From Proales similis (Eukaryota; Rotifera; Eurotatoria; Ploima; Proalidae), in assembly GCA_019059635.1 (NCBI GenBank), contig JAGVRJ010000002.1, positions 2,108,001 to 2,172,000 on the forward strand: a DNA stretch of 64,000 nt, read 5' to 3'. Position 1 is the stretch's first letter. The number at the start of each line of letters is the position of its first letter. Made by a program: the position numbers and the translations under genes. Below are positions 17,692 through 25,704 of this stretch, in pieces. The notes beneath the pieces were generated by a model. That model did no database searches. It was given only the letters and a program-made list of their open reading frames with translations, and was not told the DNA's origin.

Positions 17692-20121
17692 ATGAATTTG
17701 TTAATAAAGATGATCGGAGGAATGCTGGTTATCGGCTGGCATCTGTGTGGCTCTTGTAAAATTGAAAAGAAATTGACTGAGATCGGCTACGAGATGACTT
17801 GTGCCAATTTTGATGCCTTTAATCAAATTGTTCCAAATCGTAGTCAACTCTTTGTAGATGAAGACACTGACATGATTATAGTCAGCAACCTGAACTTTTA
17901 TCCAAACCGCTATTTGCTTCTTAACAATCAATTCAACTTTCCGGACTTTATTCAGGCTTTCTCTAATTTTGGATTTTCGACCAACTTTCAGGATGAGACT
18001 ACGAATCGCTACACGTTGATAACGCTCATCAAACTGTTTTGCATCAGTGGATTTGAGGTCGATTTCGAATATCTGGCAATGTTTAGGGTTTACCAACGAG
18101 GAACAATCTATGTCAGTATTGAGCTTGACTTTATCAATTTTGTTCCCTATCTGAATGGTGACCGTCTAATTGACAACTGTGACTTTAATTCATCTGTGCA
18201 ATCAACTCAACTGACTACGCTCAATCCGTTGGAGTTTTTCTGGTTTAAGATCAAATCAAACGTGAAATACTTTTCAAACACGTGTTCGATTGTTTTCAGA
18301 AATGCTCAGATAGACACCCTGTGGCTGTTTGGCGTGGGAAGCTCGTTCATTATGAGCAACGAGCTGTCTTTTGACACTTTTAGGATCGATGGCCAACACG
18401 CACCGCTCGGCAGCTCTATAAACGAAGTCTATATAGAAGGCTACATGCAGCGAATTAGTTCGAAGTTGTTCGACCAGCAAGTGTTTGAAAAAACTCAAAT
18501 TGTCACCATTGAAGGAAGAATTAATCGAATAGACGAATGCGCTCTATTTGCCTTCAAAGATGTGACTTTCAGTCCAAGTAATCCGCGTTCACTTTTTCAG
18601 TCAAAACAAAGCTGGTGCCAAGATTACTGGTCAATGAATTCCACAAAACGAACAATCTTTAGGATGTCTTATTCTCCAGCAAATATTGTCGCCCAAAGGA
18701 ACGCTTACGACTTTCCTGAACAGGACATTTGCATTTTTGCAACCTATCCGGTCTCGTCTCACCACTTCTTTATAATTGAATACGATTTACAGTTTGAATG
18801 CAGCTGCACAATCATCTGGCTCATAAAGAACTATGAAACTCAAGTTTGGAGCGAAGACCAGTCGGAAAACACTTGGCTCTTTTCCACAAATATTTATCCG
18901 CGATGCACCAAAACAAAGAATCTGAGCTCTTGGATACTAGATTGTGACTTCAAGAACCGCTTTGCCAACTGCGGCCTAAACCAGATTCCCCGATCAGATT
19001 CAGAGTGGACGGCATTCGAAACCACTTTCTTGATGGCAGGACTCAAGTACGCCTTCGCTGTGGTTCTGCTGCCAATCGTGTGTGTGATTGGACTGGTGAC
19101 GAGCTGTCTGTCGATCGCAGTGCTGCGTAAGATGATCGCCAAGCTTGCAGAGAAGCGGCATGACGACACGAGCAAGCGCTCCCGGCTGATGTACTCTTAC
19201 CTACTGCAGCATGCAGTTGGATCGGCGGCCGTCTGCGCCCTGTTCGCGTTCAAGCCACTCACCGAGTGCGTGAGCTATGGTGGCATTTACTGCTCGCCTG
19301 TCTACACGTCGTGGCACACTCGGCTGTTCGACGCCATCGGTCTGAACTTGCTTGGCACCGCTCTTAAGCTTCACACCACTTTGAACGCTACGCTCTTTTC
19401 TCTGGCTCGTCTGGCCATCAATGTGAAGAACAAGAATCGGCGCTCGATTCGAATCTTTTCCAAGATGCGGCCGACATATGTGTCTTTGGTCTGTCTTTTG
19501 ATCGCAGTCCTATTAAATGGTTTTAAACCTTTCACTTCAAGTGATTACAGTGCTTTCCTATTCGATTCGGACATTTTCAAAAGTTTCTTTAAACCTTATT
19601 TCTTTTCATTCTTGACTGAAGAGGTCAACTCTGAACAACCGTTTTTATTTTACTTGAATCTATTCACGTTTATGCTCACCGACATAATCTTGCCGCTTTT
19701 GACAATGTCATTTGATATTTGCTTGCTTCATTTAATGAGAAAGAACAACAGATCGAAAACAAGTCTGATAAAGACTGAGACAAAGCAAAAGGAATCCAAC
19801 GAGAAGAACATGATCACGATGATCATCCTCATGGGAGTATTCTCGCTCGGCATGCGCATTCCAGAAACAATCACTTTCGTATTTGCCAATTTCCAGATAG
19901 TCCGAAAGTATGGCAGCCATTTTTTATTCCTGTCATGTGACATTCACGACTTCCCTCTTTTCTCCTGGTGCTTCAATCTATTCTACGCCTGCAGTGCCTT
20001 GTACTTTTTCTATTTCCCAATTGAATTCATCCTTCTAGTTCGGTTCAATTCTAAATTTCGCTCCATCCTTCGTGAAATGCTCACTCGTCAAACCAGCCTG
20101 GCCAATTTATCTCAAAAATGA
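17692..20121 (+). CDS. Large-ectodomain 7TM receptor, array copy 5 (divergent)
   Basis: Single-exon gene for 809 residues. Signal-like N-terminus (MIGGMLVIGWHLCGSC). The ectodomain is clearly homologous but the most diverged of the five (PYLNGDRLIDNCDF, SNVKYFSNTCSIVFRNAQ, EQDICIFATYPVSSHHFF). The TM5-TM7 part is also strongly diverged (LNLFTFMLTDIILPLLTMSF; ESNEKNMITMIILMGVF; FILLVRFNSKFR). In contrast, 18995-19480, coding for the start of the membrane domain to about TM4, is nearly identical in DNA to the other copies. Such a conserved island inside a diverged gene is best explained by gene conversion. Same unknown receptor function as its neighbours, probably with a different ligand. Confidence 0.85.
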   Translation: MNLLIKMIGGMLVIGWHLCGSCKIEKKLTEIGYEMTCANFDAFNQIVPNRSQLFVDEDTDMIIVSNLNFYPNRYLLLNNQFNFPDFIQAFSNFGFSTNFQDETTNRYTLITLIKLFCISGFEVDFEYLAMFRVYQRGTIYVSIELDFINFVPYLNGDRLIDNCDFNSSVQSTQLTTLNPLEFFWFKIKSNVKYFSNTCSIVFRNAQIDTLWLFGVGSSFIMSNELSFDTFRIDGQHAPLGSSINEVYIEGYMQRISSKLFDQQVFEKTQIVTIEGRINRIDECALFAFKDVTFSPSNPRSLFQSKQSWCQDYWSMNSTKRTIFRMSYSPANIVAQRNAYDFPEQDICIFATYPVSSHHFFIIEYDLQFECSCTIIWLIKNYETQVWSEDQSENTWLFSTNIYPRCTKTKNLSSWILDCDFKNRFANCGLNQIPRSDSEWTAFETTFLMAGLKYAFAVVLLPIVCVIGLVTSCLSIAVLRKMIAKLAEKRHDDTSKRSRLMYSYLLQHAVGSAAVCALFAFKPLTECVSYGGIYCSPVYTSWHTRLFDAIGLNLLGTALKLHTTLNATLFSLARLAINVKNKNRRSIRIFSKMRPTYVSLVCLLIAVLLNGFKPFTSSDYSAFLFDSDIFKSFFKPYFFSFLTEEVNSEQPFLFYLNLFTFMLTDIILPLLTMSFDICLLHLMRKNNRSKTSLIKTETKQKESNEKNMITMIILMGVFSLGMRIPETITFVFANFQIVRKYGSHFLFLSCDIHDFPLFSWCFNLFYACSALYFFYFPIEFILLVRFNSKFRSILREMLTRQTSLANLSQK

Positions 20122-20293
20122 AATTGTTCAATTTCAACTGCTCATTTGATTTTTCTTTTTCGCCTGATAATAATTTCGTCATTAGACTCGTCAGAGTAAT
20201 TTCTACTTGATTCGCCAACATTCTAGAATAAACTGAAACGTTTTATATAAACCCCTTTTGGATTGGAGTAAACTCGAACTCTAATTTCATGCC

Positions 20294-20506
20294 ATGTCTC
20301 GTTTCATCCGACAAGTCAGCCTAGTTGAAAAATTGAAGGAACAACAAGTCGATCCGCGAGTGGTTTCTGCGGCCTGTCAACGTCTGAGCAAAGTGAAGAA
20401 GAGACAGATTGTGCGGCCAATTCGACTAGGAAATGCCTGCCAAAAGGAGATGAATGTAGAAAGAAAGAGCAAATTCTCCTCCGGTCGAGCAGAAAATCAG
20501 AACTGA
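20294..20506 (+). CDS. Small basic hypothetical protein
   Basis: ATG-started frame for 70 residues, rich in Lys/Arg/Gln, with no signal peptide or membrane segment (begins MSRFIRQVSLVEKLKEQ). An aataaa polyadenylation signal follows at about 20530. No homologue recognised. It may be a real short gene or chance; it lies between the last receptor and SEC13. Confidence 0.3.
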   Translation: MSRFIRQVSLVEKLKEQQVDPRVVSAACQRLSKVKKRQIVRPIRLGNACQKEMNVERKSKFSSGRAENQN

Positions 20507-20712
20507 ATTAGAGACGGCGTTTGTTTGAGAATAAATTCTTTTTTCAAGACAAGTTTTTGGTCGTTGAAATGAATGGCAAAAGAGTGAATGCATGCAAGAG
20601 GGATCGTATAATTCAAAGTCGTGTAATTCACCTCCCTAAGATCCACATCATCTTTGCGATTGGAAGTGTCAACGCCAGAAGTGTTTCAGTATCACCTATT
20701 GACCAATAAGAA

Positions 20713-21825
20713 ATGGTGAGTTGTTTTCAGCTGAAACATGATCAAAACTAGCTCGATTTAAATCTTCGTTTCGAACTTGACTAGACTTCGCTTTTAAACA
20801 CAGTCGACACTGGACACGAAGACCTGATTGTAAGCGACCTGTGAATGTGAAAATTCGTAACCTTAGTAATTGTGAATTCATTCAACAGCATGACGCGTCG
20901 CTGGACTATTATGGAACCAAATTGGCCACATGCTCGTCGGACAGATCGGTTCGAATATTCGACGCGCAAAAGCAGGAGATCATCGACGACCTCAAAGGAC
21001 ACACAGGACCAGTCTGGCAAGTGTCCTGGTCGCATCCCATGTTCGGCAATTTCCTTGCCTCTTGCTCTTACGACAAGAAAGTAATTGTCTGGCGCGAAAT
21101 GTCAAACAACAAATGGGCCCGCTACTACGAATACACGGGACATGAGTCGTCAGGTATTTTTAGCGGCACACAATTCTTGCTGTTTTGCTCACGTTTTTGC
21201 TAATCTGGTCGATCTTACAGTCAACACTGTTTGTTGGGGTCCGTCCGAATACGGCCTCTTGTTCGCGTGTGGCAGCTCTGATGGCAGCATCAGCATTGTT
21301 TCGTTTGCCAAGGACGGAAATTGGATTTCGCGCAAAATAGAGAACGCTCATCCGACCGGCTGCTCTTCGGTCAGCTGGGCTCCTGTATTCATAGCCGAAC
21401 AGACGAGCAGTCTGAGTGCCAAACGAATTGTTTCTGGCGGCTGTGACAATGAAGTCAAAATTTGGAAAGAAGACTCAAACGGTCAATGGATCCTTGAACA
21501 TTCACTCCAGGCGCACACCAGCTGGGTTCGAGACGTCGCCTGGTCGCCGAATATCATCCATTCCAAAACGAGCATTGCCAGCGGCTCGCAGTCGGGCAAG
21601 GTTATCATTTGGTCGTGTGAGTTGATCAACGACTCAAACGGCCTCTCCCTCGGCAGCTGGAAGTCACAAGAGCTGCACGAGTTCAGCTCGGTCGTCTGGC
21701 ACGTGAGCTGGTCGTTGAGCAGCAACATGCTCGCCATCTCCACTGGAGACAATAAAGTCACAATCTGGAAAGAGGACCACACCGGAAAATACATTTGCAT
21801 TAATGACGAAAAGCTCTCCTCCTAA
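20713..21825 (+). CDS. SEC13: SEC13, COPII coat and nuclear-pore WD40 protein
   Basis: Four exons: 20713-20715 (only the ATG), 20785-20829, 20889-21153, 21221-21825; all junctions are GT-AG and phase-consistent, giving 304 residues. The N-terminus [20 protein letters not shown] is diagnostic of SEC13. WD repeats follow: [65 protein letters not shown] and [13 protein letters not shown]. In this family the protein is a six-bladed propeller that pairs with SEC31 at ER exit sites, with the NUP107 complex at nuclear pores, and in GATOR2. A first exon holding just the start codon is unusual but the reading is compelling. Confidence 0.93.
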
Positions 21826-22166
21826 GTCCTCTTACTTGTGCCCGATTCTATATTCTCTCAGCCTCCTGAACTGCTTGATTAATTTAACAATAAAAGAAGC
21901 GTTAGATTTACTTTACTCATTGGCATCCGACGTCTGCCTCCCATCCCACTCGAATGATTTCAAGCTGTCTCAACTACTTTTCGCGGCGGCAAGTAAATTT
22001 TTAGTTGAAGACGTGAATATTATGCGCACAATATAAACGGTTCATGACGGCCAACGAATAGATATTGACAAAATATGAGCAAAGGTGGTCGCCCGGTTGT
22101 GCACAAGTCAGGAATATTTGAAATTTGCCATTGAGTTTCGGTTTGTTTTGAGTTTTCGATCAGAAG
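21826..22166. other. Gap between SEC13 and the homeodomain-like gene
   Basis: An aataaa at about 21889 may be the SEC13 polyadenylation signal. The rest is probably 5' leader of the next gene. Nothing else seen. Confidence 0.4.
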
Positions 22167-23627
22167 ATGATTTCGGAGCCGGAGCACAAACTGAACGGCG
22201 GTGACGTTCAGTCGATTGGCAGACGCAAGCGTCGTCTGACTCGCATCAAACACTTGCTGTTCATATTTCTCAAGCAGTTTGACGAAGACGAATTTCGACT
22301 GTTGATTGTGTTCATGCGATATCTGCTGCGCAAGTATGCGGCCGATCCGTTGCAGATATTTGCACGATTGGGCAGCAGCAGCAGCGCGTCGCAGATGGAC
22401 AACAGTTTTCTGGAAATAATCTGCTCGAGCAGCAATCAAAAGAGAAATGACAGAGCGACGCCCAAAATACAAAAAGTCGAGTCGCTGTCAGAGTTACGAG
22501 CACACATCGACGACGAAGAGGACGAGACGGTTAAAGCCAAGCTGAACGATTCAGATCGCATCATGATCGAGTCGTCTCCCGAGACCCAGAAACTGGCCAG
22601 AGCAGAGCCAAAGCTAGACGAATCACTTGAGCTCCATTACCAGAGCTTTGTTGACGAGGAGGTGCCCAACGAGGCGGACAACAACGGCTCATTGAGTTTA
22701 GTAGAAAAGTGTAAAGATTTCAACTACTATGCGGCCTGCTCTGATGACTCCGACATTGACGTGGACAGTTCTTGTTCGATGGACGACGACGACGACGTGA
22801 AACCGACCGCGTCAGGTCGCGTGAGAAAGTTCAGCGAACACATTCGAAACGAGTTGGAGCGCAATTTTTTAAACAACAATTTTATATCGGGCGACGACAA
22901 GAGGCGACTGGCTACCAAGCTGCGGCTCACTGAGCGACAAGTGCAAAAGTGGTTTGTGCACAGACGAGAAAAACTGCGGCGATCACAGAAGAAAAGCGCG
23001 CAAGATTCGGTGAAATCGGAGAATCCAGATGGAGAAGAGGTGAACGGCGAGGAGAGGGCGAGAGCGATCGCAGGAGCCAAGAGAACTTCAATTAGCCGAA
23101 AGACGAGCTACAAAGAAGATGATGATCGACTTGGCAAACCAGACGAGGTTAATGTAGAAGCGGAGCCCAATGAGAAGGAGACGAGCGCATGCGAGAATGT
23201 GGCCCCGAGACGAAAAGGTCCGACCAAGAGAGCTTTAGACCGCACAAAAGAAGAGGACGAATCAGAGGCAGGGCCACGCGAGCTGAGGCGAAGTAGACGA
23301 TCGTGTATAATGACCAGGCCGATAAAATCGCCGCCAAAGAAACGTTCAAGAGTGTCAAGAGGCCGAAGAGGCAGAAGCAACCGGTTGTCAAATGCAAAGC
23401 AGTCAAGCGCCTCGTCTCAAGACGACGACGACGACGACGAGTCAGCTGACGAGGGCCAGTTCGAGAACCAGTTGAGTGTGAGTGCTCGTCAAGAGCTGGA
23501 AAAAGCCTATCAGACAAGCAAGAACCTTTCGGCAGGCGACAGAAAGAGCCTGTCGCGCAAACTCAATCTCAAACCTTTGCAAATCGAAAAGTGGTTTTAT
23601 TTCAGACGACATATGGAAAATCAATGA
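22167..23627 (+). CDS. Protein with two divergent homeodomain-like segments
   Basis: Single-exon gene for 486 residues. A basic N-terminus (RRKRRLTRIKHLLFIFLKQF) is followed by long acidic and Ser-rich linkers. The first homeodomain-like segment is at about 218-273 (RVRKFSEHIRNELERNF, then LTERQVQKWFVHRREKLRR). A Lys/Arg-rich linker has possible nuclear localisation signals (PKKRSRVSRGRRGRSNR) and an Asp run. A second segment at about 432-486 (SARQELEKAYQTSKNLSAGD, LKPLQIEKWFYFRRH) ends the protein. Both keep the W48-F49 and R52-R53 pattern but replace the near-invariant Asn51 (WFVHRR and WFYFRR). It is probably nuclear; sequence-specific DNA binding is doubtful without Asn51. Convergent with TTC38. 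Confidence 0.75.
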   Translation: MISEPEHKLNGGDVQSIGRRKRRLTRIKHLLFIFLKQFDEDEFRLLIVFMRYLLRKYAADPLQIFARLGSSSSASQMDNSFLEIICSSSNQKRNDRATPKIQKVESLSELRAHIDDEEDETVKAKLNDSDRIMIESSPETQKLARAEPKLDESLELHYQSFVDEEVPNEADNNGSLSLVEKCKDFNYYAACSDDSDIDVDSSCSMDDDDDVKPTASGRVRKFSEHIRNELERNFLNNNFISGDDKRRLATKLRLTERQVQKWFVHRREKLRRSQKKSAQDSVKSENPDGEEVNGEERARAIAGAKRTSISRKTSYKEDDDRLGKPDEVNVEAEPNEKETSACENVAPRRKGPTKRALDRTKEEDESEAGPRELRRSRRSCIMTRPIKSPPKKRSRVSRGRRGRSNRLSNAKQSSASSQDDDDDDESADEGQFENQLSVSARQELEKAYQTSKNLSAGDRKSLSRKLNLKPLQIEKWFYFRRHMENQ

Positions 23628-23755
23628 CATGTACATTCAACAATATTGTTCTAAATCAGTTATGATTTCAATCAGACACTTATTAGGCCTGATTCAAAAA
23701 CAGAATTCTTTAAAGTCTCAATTCTTTTGGTTTTTATTATTGCTTTTGCTGTAAT

Positions 23756-25207
23756 TTAGTTGTGAGCGGCGAAATGGCGCTGCATGAGGCGTTGATTCAA
23801 GAGCGAATCGGGCCGTTGCATTGTGCGCTGGTTTAGCAGCCCGAGCGCATAGTTTCTGTAAACTTCAGAGTGCGAGGATGCGTCCAATAGAATCTGGGCG
23901 AATATGTCTTGCTGGGCGTTCGATCCGCCAATTGAGAACAATTGATAGCTGAGCGGGTAGAGGCCTTCAACAACGCTATCCCATTCACATTTGTAGTAGT
24001 CGACTATTGCTCGGAAGAGCTCGTGGCCGAACTGGGCATTCTGGTCTCGCAAATGGTTTACGGGTTTCGTTTGCTGGTCAATTAATGCATCTCCGACCTG
24101 AATCAGATTCAAATCGGCCGAGTCGCCTGAGCTTGTGTACCGTTTGAGCGAGCTGAAGTAGAGCTCGAGTTCGTGGTCGGTACCACAAGCGGCCATCATC
24201 ATGGCCACGTGCGAATCACTGTACATGAAACCATGCTCTTCGATTCGGTTGATAAACTGGCTTTTCAACTGATTCCATCTGTCGGTCAAATCTATTTTGC
24301 ATCGGTCGATCTTGAGCCGAGTCATGAGCGACGCTGAATTGACCAGGTCGAGTGTGCTGCCAGTCTTGAGCATCTCTTTGTCCATGAGCTCGAGCGCCAC
24401 TTCGTGCTCTCCTTTTTCCAGATGGTAAAGTGCCAGGTGCCAGTAATTGTGACATGCGATCAGGTCACATTTGTTCCAATCGCGTTCACTCTCGCGCAAG
24501 AATTTAATGCCAGTCTCGAACTTGCTTTGGTATTCGTACGCATGTGAGAGGGCGTGTACGGACCAGGCGTCACATCGGTTGAGTTCAATTCCTTTGTTCG
24601 CCTCGCACTCTGCCCTTTGCAAATCGTTTGATTGGGCCAGTCCGAACGCGTACATTCCGTGCAGATAGGACTTGAGCGGAGTGCTGGCATTCCAGAGCGG
24701 AATAACCCGCGCCAGACTGTCTCTCATTCGCAGCTTCTCGCCCAGATAAAAGTAGCCCGAGTGAGCGAATTTGAGCGCCAGCATATCGTTCGGACTCATG
24801 CGCAGTATGTGCTCCCAAGTATCACAGGCAGCCGGAAGGTCGCCACTACACAGAAACTGTGTGGCCCTGACATGACAAAGCTCTCTTTTGCTTAGACTGG
24901 TTCTTTTTCTCTCAGCCATGTTGCTCAGCTCAACGACGCGTTTTTTAAACTGTTTATCGCTTGCATTCGCACTGGAGCCCATGAGCTCGGCGCCCAAGCG
25001 CATACATGCTCCAAGCACAAACTCCGGGTCTGCTTGCGTGATCTTCTCTAATGTGCCGAGCAGCCCCCCGAGCTGTTTGTCCTCGTACCAGGCGACCATC
25101 TGAGTGAGAGCGGCGTCGTAGAGTTTGGCCGCTTCATTACTCGTTGTGTCCATGGCCAGATTTTCTCCTCTCCACGCTTCACAATCCCTCCAGTTCGAGT
25201 GGTCCAT
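23756..25207 (-). CDS. TTC38: Tetratricopeptide repeat protein 38
   Basis: Single-exon gene for 483 residues, near the usual 469 of vertebrate TTC38. Diagnostic start (NWRDCEAWRGENLAMDTTSN) and family blocks YLHGMYAFGLAQSNDLQRAE, DAWSVHALSHAYEYQ and CHNYWHLALYHLEKGEHEVA, followed by NRIEEHGFMYSDSHVAMMMA. TPR-like helical pairs run through most of the length; no signal peptide. The family is widespread from bacteria to animals, and its biochemical role is poorly known. The 3' end faces the homeodomain-like gene with about 130 bases between stops. Confidence 0.93.
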   Translation of the reverse strand: MDHSNWRDCEAWRGENLAMDTTSNEAAKLYDAALTQMVAWYEDKQLGGLLGTLEKITQADPEFVLGACMRLGAELMGSSANASDKQFKKRVVELSNMAERKRTSLSKRELCHVRATQFLCSGDLPAACDTWEHILRMSPNDMLALKFAHSGYFYLGEKLRMRDSLARVIPLWNASTPLKSYLHGMYAFGLAQSNDLQRAECEANKGIELNRCDAWSVHALSHAYEYQSKFETGIKFLRESERDWNKCDLIACHNYWHLALYHLEKGEHEVALELMDKEMLKTGSTLDLVNSASLMTRLKIDRCKIDLTDRWNQLKSQFINRIEEHGFMYSDSHVAMMMAACGTDHELELYFSSLKRYTSSGDSADLNLIQVGDALIDQQTKPVNHLRDQNAQFGHELFRAIVDYYKCEWDSVVEGLYPLSYQLFSIGGSNAQQDIFAQILLDASSHSEVYRNYALGLLNQRTMQRPDSLLNQRLMQRHFAAHN

Positions 25208-25467
25208 TCTTCAAGGTTTTTATCTAAACTTTCTTTCTCTAGCAAACAAATCGATAAAAATAAACCCGCTGCGGTTATTCATTCAGCACTGCGCGATTCA
25301 GTGTCATGTGATTCGATCATGAATGCACCACTCACGTATTTGGTTTGTGAAAAAAAAAAAAGAATGTTTCTCTGTTTGCTTCTGGCGTTCCTTGTCAGAA
25401 TGATTTTCTCAATTTCATTTATTCTAATCTATAGTCGTGGATTACTGTACAAGAGAGAAAGAGTTGT

Positions 25468-25704
25468 CTAAAAATAAAAGAGATTTTTTGTCAGTGCCTT
25501 GATTTTGTTCGAGAACTGTTTCTCTTTAAACTGCTCGGGCCGAGGCAGCATAATTTTCTGCCCGGGCGTGAGATTGGCCGGGTCTTTGGAGTCGAGTTTG
25601 GCCAAATTGAGCGCCATCAGATCGACAAATCGACTTCTGCTGCCCAGCTGTTTCTCGGCTAGATCCCACAGGTTGCCGTCTGTTTCCTGTACTGTGTATT
25701 CCAT
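25468..25704 (-). CDS. Small LysM-domain protein
   Basis: Frame of 78 residues starting at MEYTVQETDG. Residues 2 to about 55 match a LysM domain: YTVQETDGNLWDLAEKQLGS, then a NLAKLDSKDP loop and the closing NLTPGQKIMLPRP. The tail is short and basic. No signal peptide, so it is probably intracellular. The open frame extends upstream to 25902 with a hydrophobic stretch, but that extension includes a long A/T run and does not look coding, so I chose the ATG at 25704. LysM domains bind N-acetylglucosamine polymers in known proteins; a ligand here is unproven. Confidence 0.6.
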   Translation of the reverse strand: MEYTVQETDGNLWDLAEKQLGSRSRFVDLMALNLAKLDSKDPANLTPGQKIMLPRPEQFKEKQFSNKIKALTKNLFYF

